64,000 nt of DNA. Origin: Spongilla lacustris (Eukaryota; Porifera; Demospongiae; Spongillida; Spongillidae). The stretch's first letter is position 1. Each line of letters begins with the position of its first letter. The DNA is taken from contig OX442415.1 of the NCBI GenBank assembly GCA_949361645.1, positions 16,822,269-16,886,268 of the forward strand, given 5' to 3'. Made by a program: the position numbers and the translations under genes. Shown here piece by piece: positions 11,571 to 23,400 of the stretch. The notes beneath the pieces were generated by a model. It saw nothing but the letters and a program-made list of their open reading frames with translations, was not told where the DNA came from and did not search any database.

Positions 11571-11907
11571 CAGGGGCGGATGCAGGATTTTGGTGAGGAG
11601 GGGGTGGGCTCCACATAAATGATTGATGAAAGGGAGGGGCACGCGCGAAGCGCGCAAATTTTTTTGTGGTGCGTGTTCTAATTTTTCCAGATACTATGGC
11701 AATCAACACCAATAAATAGTGCCCTCTGTTCGAGCAGCACGATAACAATAACAAAAACTGGTCTACATAAATAATCATCTTAATTAAACACATTTCGTGT
11801 AATTTGCTTGGCAGCTGGTGCACCCCTATCGTCATTTTGGCGCCCCCTTTTTAAGGCCCGCTGGGGGGGCAATTGCCCCCCCTGCCCCCCCGGCCACCTC
11901 GCCACTG
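11571..11907. mobile_element. hAT-like MITE remnant (CAGGGGCGGATGCAGG...)
   Basis: Begins caggggcggatgcagg and ends with the inverse of CAGTGGCGAGGTGG. It interrupts the 27-bp minisatellite, which is continuous in copy 2. Its interior has gcacgcgcgaagcgcgc and a C-rich end, like the element at 6,433-7,106. No clear TSD. The 120 bp to its left (about 11,450-11,570), with G and C runs, are also foreign to copy 2. Confidence 0.6.
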
Positions 11908-12071
11908 GAGGGTTAGCAGTGGTGGTAGGTCCGGGAGGGTTAGCAGTGGTGGTAGGTCTGGGAGGGTTAGCAGTGGTGGTAGGTCTGGGAGGGTACAGCT
12001 TCATTTCTGGTCTTTTGGACTTTGCCTTCTCCCTCAATCGTTCTGCACCATCAGCTGAGAAGTTATTTGGC
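11780..12071 (-). pseudogene. P/T-rich repeat ORF, copy 1, interrupted by MITE
   Basis: After a 'ccccag' acceptor at 12,071 the minus strand reads PNNFSADGAERLREKAKSK, RPEMKLY and three PPRPTTTAN-type repeats. It then runs into the MITE, whose sequence replaces the repeat domain. Paralogue of 45,325-45,880. Confidence 0.4.
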
Positions 12072-12169
12072 CTGGGGAGTGGAAAGCACCGATAGATGCT
12101 TTATGCTACACATACAGTGTATATGAAATAGTATATACCCTAATTAATGCCCGCTAATAGTGGGACCAG

Positions 12170-12580
12170 GTCAAGGATTATATCCATGTTTGGTGTGCTA
12201 CTTGCCATCCATTGCACCATTCCAGGCACCACACCCACCTCCCCACCCACCACCACCAGCACTACCACCACCCAGTGTGGTGGGCGTGGCAATCACATAA
12301 CAGCACTACACCACTGATTATAAAGACCAGGTCACCTGGCACTGCTGTGTGCAGTATGACAAACCTATGTACAATATTGCTGGAGCCACAATCATCCAAA
12401 CTGAAGTGTGTGATGTGTACAAGGTGTGGTGTGCTTACATCTACATGATGTGTACATGTACATGACTTACTGAGGAGAAGAAAAAGGATTGACCAACCTG
12501 CAAGTGGAGGGTACATGCATGAACAGAACCTTAGTTGCCATGGTAATATACACAAGTATGACCAATGACTCAATTCATGT
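12170..12580. other. Duplicated exon-like segment, strand uncertain (copy 1)
   Basis: Paralogous to about 46,750-47,130. Contains a (cca)n run, the 'accaggtcaaggattatatc' motif and 'gtgtggtgggcgtggc'. Copy 2 has open frames on both strands here (plus: RDQVKEYILVWCATC; minus: QWTASSTPNKDILLDLVPQD), and differences between the copies alter both. No product can be assigned. Confidence 0.3.
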
Positions 12581-13021
12581 TACCATGGATACTGACAAAC
12601 AAGAACATGTACACATGTACATGTGCATGTAAACAAATGACATCACCTACTAGGGACATACATAATATATGGACATTGCATCCATACAAGGTGTTACACA
12701 GATCACCAGTATACATATCAATGGAGGCTTCAGGGAAGGGATAGATATGTTATGGCCTCGGTTTGCATCAGTGACTGGACTTCAATCAGGTCACGAATTA
12801 AAATCTGATTGACCGGATTTTGATCACTAGTGCCACAATGAAAACAGTTCATCAAAATAGACATCCTCTTAGTGTGTAGTGTGTGTATCTTACAGGGTTT
12901 TGCTTTGTGTGATAAAATACAGCCATGCATCTGGTAATGGCATACATGTGCCACTACATGCACCAACTTGTACACCAGCAGTCTGCATGAGGTTATGATG
13001 TAACTGAAGACATCCACGTGT

Positions 13022-13300
13022 TTGTTTAACTGTGGCTCTCACAATGGTACCAGCATTCAGTCCTCATCCAGCACAGGGTCATTTACTACAGTGCTTGGGA
13101 GCGATATACAACCTTTTGGAAGGCTGAAGAGAAGGAGGGCAGCACGTAGGGACATGGAAAGGGACAAGATGGAGGCACGTGCCGGAGTACCAAAGATGAA
13201 GATATCCTGGAGTGAGCCAAATGTGGAGAAATGTTCCCCTATGTGTATGTGGCCTTACATCTGTCCAAACCAGTCACCTCGCTTTAAATTACATTGGGGG
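13022..13300 (+). other. Candidate coding segment, basic (FGRLKRRRAARRDM), copy 1
   Basis: The plus-strand ORF contains GTSIQSSSSTGSF, GSDIQPFGRLKRRRAARRDM and EARAGVPKMKISWS. The paralogue at 47,582-47,845 keeps the frame with a few replacements (FERL, DMKRDK). The minus-strand reading is also partly open. No family recognised. Confidence 0.3.
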
Positions 13301-13587
13301 TGGGGGAGGCTTGTATTAAGCAGCTGATCTCCAAGGATCATCAGGCTGCTATGTTCAGATGAAGGTTCCTTCCCACCATGTACTGTAGAAGGCAAGTGGG
13401 TGTGGCCTTACAGACATGGGTCATTCCCTCAGGTTATGACCTAATGAAGGAGGTCTCCCACTAAAGGGGCAGTTCCACGATTCTGTTGGTGTTCATTTTT
13501 TGCGAGGGAAGAATTCTTATAAGAAAAGTGTGCGTGGGCGTGGGGTACATGTATAAGCCAGTAGGTCTATAATTGCTCAGTCACATA

Positions 13588-13702
13588 GCACTGTCCACCC
13601 ACTTCTGCTGCCACCTATGTTCAGCACTGTCCACCCACTTCTGCTGCCACCTATGTTCAGCACTGTCCACCCACTTCTGCTGCCACCTATGTTCAGCACT
13701 GT
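13588..13702 (+). repeat. 36-bp tandem repeat, about 3 units
   Basis: Unit agcactgtccacccacttct plus gctgccacctatgttc, repeated without change three times. It lies outside the duplicated block, just after its end. Confidence 0.95.
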
Positions 13703-14340
13703 ACATGTATAAAGCGCAGAGCTCCACAGCAAAGGTTGCACCAATCAACTTTATTGTAGTTTTGGAGACGTTTTTCAGTGAATGCCATTGCACACATATT
13801 GTACTGTATATGTGCAAGAGAGGGGTCATATAAGTATTTTTGATTGTGGATTTATGTACTGCCCATGCATTCCATTACGACCATTTTTGAATTATAGTAT
13901 GTCTGCATTCCAACCGACTATAGCTTACTTTGCTGGATCAGTAAAAGTCAGGGCTTCTACTTAGTTGATTTACATGTAGCTTCTAATTAAACAATTTACT
14001 CAGTACAGTAATCGTACTTGCAATATTAACAGTATTAATTTACAGCTAGAGGTCCAGTGCCACTGCATTGTTTTAAGCTTCCCGTGCACCAGTTGTACAG
14101 TTGATTCAGCGGCCATGTAGCTTCACTGCTCGGTGACATGCAGGTCTCAGCATGCAAGGATGTCCCTGAGCACATGCTGCCACATTTCTCAGGCATGACG
14201 GCAGGGGAGAGGAGAGCTAAGTCTATATCTGATCAGACATGTACAGTAGGATCACAAACACATTTCATTGCAGTGGTATATGTACAACAGGCATAATAAT
14301 AGAAGAACAAACAAAGCAAACACACATCATTCTAACCCAC
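13703..14340. other. Intergenic, no gene seen
   Basis: AT-rich unique sequence between a short tandem repeat and the candidate exon at 14,347. Short ORFs only; no splice-supported coding and no repeat structure found. Confidence 0.5.
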
Positions 14341-14346
14341 TAAGTA

Positions 14347-14465
14347 TCACATCTCTGGTTTAGAGGTCTCCTCATAATTCTCTACTTTCATTTCGTTCAG
14401 TCCAAGGGCATCGTTCTGCTCATATGTCCTCTGGTAATGCTCCACTGTGAGCTCAGGGTCAGGGT
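14347..14465 (-). CDS. Candidate terminal exon, acidic C-terminus, unidentified gene
   Basis: After a 'atgctccag' acceptor the minus strand reads [39 protein letters not shown] and TGA. The composition is protein-like and acidic, and the reading has an acceptor at its start. A possible preceding exon fragment (PVKDQLKELP, about 14,640-14,670) follows a 'tcttctag' acceptor. Function unknown; the gene would extend to the right on the minus strand, into the minisatellite region. Confidence 0.4.
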
Positions 14466-14689
14466 CTGGAGCATATAGATGTGGGTGTAGGAGTGAGAAG
14501 GATTGCTGAATATGGGACAACACGTATAAGCTGTACATATACACATCAAATAGAAGTGGTGTGGTCAATTAAAGGTGACCATAACATTGCTGTAGAGTGC
14601 CGCACAAAGGCAGACATGTCTCCCATGGCAACAGGGCAGCTCCTTCAGCTGGTCCTTCACAGGCTAGAAGAAGAGCTATAAGGTTAGTA

Positions 14690-15236
14690 TTTCACTTGCT
14701 CTGCATGTGCAGCCACTTCCCCAGACCCTATTACATATGATGGGGCAGAGATAAAACACATAAGGCGATGATCAGCAGCTGTAAAGCTGTGGTATCTTAA
14801 GTCTGTTCTAAGATAAGTGGTCAAGGTTGGTTTGTATAAGCTAAATGTGTTAGAACATGAAAGAAAACCTTTGTGGTGTAAGGCCTAGTCCACATAAATA
14901 AATTCATAACCAACACTTTTATCACCTGAAATGCACCATGCCTGCTGGGGGAAACACTGAACCTATAAGCTTTTTTTTTTAATTAACGAATTCACCCAAC
15001 AAGTAAATGTACAGTAGATGACTTAATGAATTTTCAGCCTATCACCAAGGTTATATGCTAAACCTTTGAAATACACCTCCACATTCTTCTACTGAAGGCG
15101 AAGCTGACGACTTTATCACCTTGCAACGATGTATAAATATATAATACTATCCGAAGTTATACTCATTTAAACTGTCCGCATGTAGCTTGCCTCTTCTACC
15201 ATTGAGCTAGGTGCCCCAATGGGCAGTTACACAAAC
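14690..15236. other. Intergenic or intronic, no gene seen
   Basis: Unique AT-rich sequence with no open reading frame of note, preceding the 25-bp minisatellite. Confidence 0.5.
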
Positions 15237-16738
15237 TCACTCACATATCTAATGTCATGATGCCCTCATGTACCTAATGTCATGATGCCCTCACATACCT
15301 AATGTCATGGTGCCCTCACATACCTAATGTCATGGTGCCCTCACATACCTAATGTCATGGTACCCTCACATACCTAATGTCATGATGCCCTCACATACCT
15401 AATGTCATGATGCCCTCACATACCTAATGTCATGATGCCCTCACATACCTAATGTCATGATACCCTCACATACCTAATGTCATGGTACCCTCACATACCT
15501 AATGTCATGATGCCCTCACATACCTAATATCATGATGCCCTCACATACCTAATGTCATGATGCCCTCACATACCTAATGTCATGGTGCCCTCACATACCT
15601 AATGTCATGGTACCCTCACATACCTAATATCATGATGCCCTCACATACCTAATGTCATGATGCCCTCACATACCTAATGTCATGATGCCCTCACATACCT
15701 AATGTCATGGTGCCCTCACATACCTAATGTCATGGTACCCTCACATACCTAATGTCATGGTACCCTCACATACCTAATGTCATGATGCCCTCACATACCT
15801 AATGTCATGGTGCCCTCACATACCTAATGTCATGATGCCCTCACATACCTAATGTCATGGTGCCCTCACATACCTAATGTCATGGTGCCCTCACATACCT
15901 AATGTCATGATGCCCTCACATACCTAATGTCATGATGCCCTCACATACCTAATGTCATGGTGCCCTCACATCCTAATGTCATGGTGCCCTCACATACCTA
16001 ATGTCATGTTGCCCTCACATACCTAATGTCATGATGCCCTCACATACCTAATGTCATGATGCCCTCACAAACCTAATGTCATGGTACCCTCACATACCTA
16101 ATGTCATGATGCCTTCACATACCTAATGTCATGATGCCCTCACATACCTAATGTCATGGTGCACTCACATACCTAATGTCATGATGCCCTCACATACCTA
16201 ATGTCATGATGCCCTCACATACCTAATGTCATGATGCCCTCACATACCTAATGTCATGGTGCCCTCACATACCTAATGTCATGATGCCCTCACATACCTA
16301 ATGTCATGGTGCCCTCACATACCTAATGTCATGATGCCCTCACATACCTAATGTCATGATGCCCTCACATACCTAATGTCATGATGCCCTCACATACCTA
16401 ATGTCATGGTGCCCTCACATACCTAATGTCATGATGCCCTCACATACCTAATGTCATGATGCCCTCACATACCTAATGTCATGATGCCCTCACATACCTA
16501 ATGTCATGATGCCCTCTCATACCTAATGTCATGATGCCCTCACATACCTAATGTCATGGTGCCCTCACATACCTAATGTCATGATGCCCTCACATACCTA
16601 ATGTCATGATGCCCTCACATACCTAATGTCATGATGCCCTCACATACCTAATGTCATGGTGCCCTCACATACCTAATGTCATGATGCCCTGACATACCTA
16701 ATGTCATGGTGCCCTCACATACCTAATGTCATGGTGCA
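15237..16738 (+). repeat. 25-bp minisatellite, about 60 units
   Basis: Unit cacatacctaatgtcatgat plus gccct, period 25 bp, with g/a and g/t(a)ccc variants arranged in blocks. One unit is 1 bp short near 15,970. It lies in the gap between the two copies of the segmental duplication. Confidence 0.95.
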
Positions 16739-16967
16739 CTACCCCCCCAAGAACAATGATTATCCAACATGATATGTACACAACCCCTAGGACAGTGATG
16801 TAGGATGTAGCCACACTACGCCCCCTCCCCCCCAAGACATGAGATTTTATGCTATGATCCCCCCCCCCCCCCCCCCCCCAGGACAATTTTCAAAAATCCC
16901 CCCCAGGACACAAATTTTATGTCATCAGTAGGGGTGTATACTTTTTAACTGGAATAGCCCAATGGCA
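16739..16967. other. C-run-rich junction before copy 2
   Basis: Several poly-C runs (16,860-16,879 among others) punctuated by 'aggaca(a/c)' motifs, immediately left of the start of copy 2. It may mark the duplication junction; the left edge of copy 1 is outside the window, so it cannot be compared. Confidence 0.5.
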
Positions 16968-17499
16968 TGACGTACAATTAGAACGTGTTTTTTTTTTTTT
17001 TTCCAAGTTCAAAAATGCAGTGTTTGTTTACAATTGATATTCACGTAAGTTGACATGCAGCTCAGCCCAAAACGTTAACCCGCACGACATGTACATCGCT
17101 AATATATTTTTCTTGTGGTCGCCCGTATAACATAACTACCGTTATTACTTATACGTAATTGTTTACACCAAATTATGGTTCTCTAGCTCTGTTGCATGCA
17201 GGCTTGCAACTGGTCCCAGCAGGGTACCGGGAATGTTAGCTGCGAATTATGTGCTTTCGTTCTAGTCCCTGTATGGTAATGCTTACGTAATTGAGTCTGG
17301 GAACGAGACTACCTTGACTGTTCTTGGATAAGCTGATGACGTAATTGTGATAGCTGCTTAATTAGCGGATTCAGGATTGTTTGTATTACATGGTGGCTTG
17401 TTTTGTATGACAATGACATAGTACCAATATACATCACCTATGTGTGGCAACATAACTGCAATAGTCACCTAACAGCTGCAATCACAAGTGACATCTCCA

Positions 17500-20400
17500 T
17501 CACTTCCACTGAGCAATCTTATTGTTGACGGGCCTTCTGATGAACTGGTCTGAGGCCATGTAGGCCTTAATGGCAGGGAGGGCCTGTGTGATAGTGGGGG
17601 GGTGTGATAGTGAGGATGTGAGATAGTGGGGGGGTGTGATTGGTGAGGGTGTGTGATAGTGGGGGTGTGTGATTGGTGAGGGTGTGTGATAGTGGGGGTG
17701 TGTGATTGGTGAGGGTATCTTCACACAAGGACAACCTTACCTCAAATCGATCCAGGAATTTCTGGTGGGTTAGGAAGAGGGAGAGAAAGTGAACATGGGC
17801 ACTAGCCAGAGGTAAGAGAAGGGAAGGGGTACCCAGGCCACACCATGACACATCTTATTAGAGGTGTGCTTTTATTAGAATGCACATTCTCCCGTGCTGA
17901 TATGTCTATCTCAGGACAAGAGAGCACCCCATGGCTAAATAGCTGGTTACCATAGCAATCCCTTCCTCCCACTCCTCTCCCTTTGCAAATGGCCACCCAG
18001 CACATGTACATGTATGACCTTTTATTAATAACTAGACAATGACCGAGGTCACATGGTCTGCCACGCCCCCATCTGTAGCCCACTACCACTCCATTTGGAC
18101 AACAGTTTGGAGCAGAACAAGATTACATTGGCCACCCAACATTTGCACTACTGGCACATGTGCATACATGTTACATCATCATTAGTGGGACAATGGGATG
18201 GGGACTAGGGGGACATCCTTACAGTCAAGTTTGGGTATTTGTCCAGTAAGGTGGGCTCTAATAAGCGATGCTGATCCAATAACTCGTAAATAATAAAATC
18301 TGGAAATGTGATCTGTAAAGAGGGCCAGGGAGAGGGGAGGAGGGAGAGGGAGGAGGGGAGGGGGAGGAGGGGAGAGGGAGGAGGGGAGAGGGAGGAGGGG
18401 AGAGGGAGGAGGGGAGGGGGAGGAAGGGGGAGAGGGAGGAGGGGTAGAGGGAGGAAAGGGAGGAAGGGAGGGAGAGGGAAGAGGGAGAAGGGAGGAGGGG
18501 GAGGGAGGTGGGGGAGGGAGGAGGGGGAGGGAGGAGGGGGAGGGAGGAGGGAGGAGGGGGAGGGAGGAGGGGGAGGGAGGAGGGGGAGGGAGGGAGGAGG
18601 GGGAGGGAGGAGTGAGGAGGGAGAGGGAGGAGGGAGAAGGGAGGAGGGGGAGGGAGGGGAGGAGGGGGAGGGAGGGGAGGAGGGGGAGGGAGGGGAGGAG
18701 GGGGAGGGAGGGGAGGAGGGGGAGGGAGGGGAGGAGGGGGAGGGAGGGGAGGAGGGGGAGGGAGGGGAGGAGGGGGAGGGAGGTGGGGGAGGGAGGAGGG
18801 GGAGGGAGGGAGGAGGGGGAGGGAGGAGGGGGAGGGAGGAGGGGGAGAGATGAAGGAGGTATGGGGAGGGAGGAGGGGGTAATACATGCAATAAAATGCT
18901 GCAGCCAGCTACCTCACTTCCTGCAAACAATGTCTTGTCCCCAAGGAAGGTAGAGAACCGTTGTATCTTATCAGCAGCTGCCTGGAGATAGGCAGCCTTC
19001 TTAGCCTCCTGAGGACCACAAGATGGAGTCACTGGTGCCTGCAGCATGCACTGCTCACCATGTCTGGAGCGTAGCACAATCCTACAAATCCATTTCTGTA
19101 GTCCATGAACTATACATGTGAGGGAGGGAGGTAGAGGGGAGGGGTCATCCACTGTACACATGTGAGGTAATGTTGTACATGTACATATTAATTGATTATG
19201 CTGAGCGGATGTTCAATCGTAATTGTCCATGCTGCGATACTTAGCAGTGTGAATAATATTAACTCCAGTCAAAAATGATAGCCCCCTCTACCCCTCCCCC
19301 CCCGGTTGCGATGCCTATGATTAGGAGGTAGGGGGAGGGGTCGCCCACTGTACACATATATTCTATACAGGTATGGAGGTGGTGTTATCTAACTAAATTT
19401 TTTATTCAATATAATCAATGAGTTATGTCATTTACAAAAGGTTATGAATGATGTCATAAATACTTGGTGGTATAACAAACCTCACACATGGTTATTTCTA
19501 ATTATTTGACTATGTACAGGAATCGTTTATGATGAAATTCGATACTGCGTCTAAAGGAACTGCTGTCACTACAGAAGCGTTGATTGGAAGGCGATGGCAC
19601 TAATACCTGCAGCAACATATATTAGATCACCTGATCACAAATGAATATCACCATGGCAACATGATTAAACCCCATTGAGGATGGTACATGTAGGGTTATC
19701 CAAGGGATCAAGTTGAAGGTGTATGCACCTGGAAACCATTCATATGAATAGAGTGTATTCATAGAGTGGAAGGTTCAACTGATAAGTGGATGATCATATG
19801 AGGGAGGAGGGTCCATCTATATATGAACCAGTGGGGAGATGGAGGGTCCATCTATATATGAACCAGTGGGGAGATGGAGGGTCCATCTATATATGAACCA
19901 GTGGGGAGATGGAGGGTCCATCTATATATGAACCAGTGGGGAGATGGAGGGTCCATCTATATATGAACCAGTGGGGAGATGGAGGGTCCATCTATATATG
20001 AACCAGTGGGGAGATGGAGGGTCCATCTATATATGAACCAGTGGGGAGATGGAGGGTCCATCTATATATGAACCAGTGGGGAGATGGAGGGTCCATCTAT
20101 ATATGAACCAGTGGGGAGATGGAGGGTCCATCTATATATGAACCAGTGGGGAGATGGAGGGTCCATCTATATATGAACCAGTGGGGAGATGGAGGGTCCA
20201 TCTATATATGAACCAGTGGGGGTGTGACCACAACAGACTTCATTCTCCAGCATGTCAACAATAGCCATCTCTCCCTCAGTCTTGCCACCTGTCATCAGAG
20301 GGACATGTCAGTGTGGTGTGTTGGCCACATGCCATGATGATGTCACTTACACAGTCCATTCTTCCTTGCAAGATGACGTATTATCTAAGGCAGAGGTTAG

Positions 20401-23400
20401 CGGTGGAGGTGTGTTATGTGTGGACATGGTGGAGGTGTGTTATGTGTGGACATGGTGGAGGTGTGTTATGTGTGGACATGATGGAGGTGTGTTATGTGTG
20501 GACATGGTGGAGGTGTGTTATGTGTGGACATGGTGGAGGTGTGTTATGTGTGGACATGAGGTGTGATATGGCATAGTTACACTATGCCATATCACACCTC
20601 ATAGACGTATTATCTAAGGCAGAGGTTAGCGGTGGAGGTGTGTTATGTGTGGACATCATGGTGGAGGTGTGGACATGAGGTAGTTACAATGTACAATATA
20701 TAGCAGCCTTAATAGGCGTGGTCTACCATACTGGTCCCCAGACTAGTGTGGTCCCAGTCCCATACATGTAGCTAAAGTCACAGGTGTTTTTGTTGCAGGC
20801 TACAGCTAGCTCGATATTCAAATAAGGTAATAACTAAAGGCGTTTCTTCACTACCAACCGCAATCCAGATCGATCCGGATTGAGGGTGCGTCCACACTAG
20901 CTAATTAGCATTCATCGACCAAACCGAATCGATGCAGTCATGATATAAAATGGCTGCTGTTTTATTCACTTTGGAGTTTGGAGAAAACTCACACATTTGG
21001 TGGGGATCTGGGTAGGGGGAGGGGGGGGGGGGGGGGCAGATGTGCAACGACAGCTCGACGGAGTTGTACGCAACAAGTTAATCTATCGGCCGGGCAGCCC
21101 TAGCAAAAAAACCTATAAGATCTTATCAAGAATTAGTAAGAATCTTATAAGAACTTTATTTCTTATAAGAAAAAGGGTAAGAAACTGTAAGCGTCGTAAG
21201 ATCCTAAAGCCCTATAAGATTCCTACAAGATTCCTACAAGAAACGTATAGGAACGTGTAAGAATTACCTAAGAACAAACAGGAATCTTATAAGAATAGAC
21301 GCTGCAGGATTCTTGTAAGAGTCTTGGAATATTTCTTATAAGAACAGAACAGGAATCTTATAAGAATAGACGCTTCAGGATTCTTGTAAGAGTCTTGCAA
21401 TATTTCATATAAGAACAGAACAGGAATCTTATAAGAATAGCTAGACGTTGCAGGATTCTTGTAAGAGTCTTGCAATATTTCATATAAGAACAGAACAGGA
21501 ATCTTATAAGAATAGACGCTTCAGGATTCTTGTAAGAGTCTTGGAATATTTCTTATAAGAATAGAACAGGAATCTTATAAGAATAGACGCTTCAGGATTC
21601 TTGTAAGAGTCTTGGAATATTTCTTATAAGAACAGAACAGGAATCTTATAAGAATAGACGCTTCAGGATTCTTGTAAAAGTCTTGCAATATTTCCTATAA
21701 GAACAGAACAGGAATCTTATAAGAATAGACGTTGCAGGATTCTTGTAAGAGTCTTGCAATATTTCATATAAGAACAGAACAGGAATCTTATAAGAATAGA
21801 CGTTGCAGGATTCTTGTAAGAGTCTTGCAATATTTCATATAAGAACAGAACAGGAATCTTATAAGAATAGACGCTTCAGGATTCTTGTAAGAGTCTTGTA
21901 ATATTTCTTATAAGAACAGAACAGGAATCTTATAAGAATAGACGCTTCAGGATTCTTGTAAGAGTCTTGTAATATTTCTTATAAGAACAGAATTAACAGG
22001 AATCTTATAAGAATAGACGCTGCAGGATTCTTTTAGAGTCTTGTAATATTTAAAATAAAAATACACATTTCAGGATTCTTGTATGAGCCAAGATTTCTCA
22101 TAAGAACAAAACTGGAATAGAACATAGACACTGTAGGATTTAGTGGATATTGAATGACTTTTTTTGAGTCTATTTTTAGCTATATATCAGGTGACTACAT
22201 CGCGTGGCACCTTTTTAACCGAACGAGTGGGTCGATCTCATGGATATAAGAGTACTCTAGGTCTCATCAGTGGATACGTTACACGGCAGTGAGTTCATGC
22301 CAACCGATCGTTTGTAGGATGTAGAAATGGCAACTAGCGCTTGTATCAATACGTTCGTTACAGACGCTGTGGTAAGCATGGACGCTATCAAGCGGAAAAA
22401 TGGAAACTGGTCGTTTTTATTATAAAGTAAGTACTTGGGAGTCGGACGGACTAAGTGTTAGACAAGCTTGTTGTCCACGCGGATTGTATAAAAGATTTTT
22501 TTTTTCTTTTTGCCACACTACGGATCCTAAGCTGATGATTCTTATTAGAGCCACCAAAGGAAGTGGGGAAAATCCGGCGCAGCTGTACACCAGTGGTAAG
22601 CTATGCGCAAATGCCCAACCGATCGTTTTTACAATGTAGAAAAGTCAACTAGCGCTTGATGAAGATGTTCCATACGGACGCTCTCGTTGACATGGACGCT
22701 GTAAAGAGGAAAGATGCAAACTGTGGTCGTTTTATTATAAAGTAAGTACTTTGGAGTTGGAATAAGTGTTAGACAATCATGTTGACCACGCGGATTGTGC
22801 AGAAGTGTGTATTGTGGAAATTTATTCATGTGTACGAATCTTGCGTGTGCATGGTGTGTGTACCTTTCGTGTGCACTGTGTATGTACCTTGCGTGTGCAT
22901 GGTGTGTGTACCTTGCATGTACCTTGTGTGTGCATGGTGTGTGTGTACCTTGCATGTACCTTGTGTGTGCATGGTGTGTGTACCTTGCATGTACCTTGCA
23001 TGTACCTTGTGTGTGCATGGTGTGTGTACCATGCATGTACCTTGCATGTACCTTGTGTGTGCATGGTGTGTGTACCTTGTGTGTGCATGGTGTGTGTACC
23101 TTGCATGTGCATGGTGTGTGTACCTTGCATGTGCATGGTGTGTGTACCTTGTGTGTGCATGGTGTGTGTACCTTGTGTGTGCATGGTGTGTGTACCTTGT
23201 GTGTGCATGGTGTGTGTGTACCTTGTGTGTGCATGGTGTGTGTACCTTGTGTGTGCATGGTGTGTGTACCTTGTGTGTGCATGGTGTGTGTGTACCTTGT
23301 GTGTGCATGGTGTGTGTATACCTTGTGTGTGCATGGTGTGTGTGTACCTTGTGTGTGCATGGTGTGTGTATACCTTGTGTGTGCATGGTGTGTGTGTACC

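Larger units (their letters stand above)
1..13462 (+). repeat. Tandem segmental duplication, copy 1
   Basis: This block matches 16,968-48,022 in the same order and orientation. Both open with the same motif (cgtacaattagaacgtg) and diverge after 'aaggaggtctcccacta' near 13,462 and 48,022. It may start before the window. It holds a GST gene broken by transposons (531-9,301) and the exon-like region upstream of it. The copies differ mainly by insertions (6,433-7,106, 7,141-9,158 and 11,571-11,907 only here) and by minisatellite length. This is read directly from the sequence; exact identity would need an alignment. Confidence 0.9.

Noticed and set aside
15237..16738. CRISPR-like or satellite centromeric array
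   Set aside because: 25-bp period without spacers, and far too short and isolated for a centromere claim.
18205..19161. 318-residue proline-rich ORF on the minus strand
   Set aside because: It reads through GST exons 8 and 9 and the polypurine intron between them. The true exons are 18,913-19,008 and 18,223-18,312.
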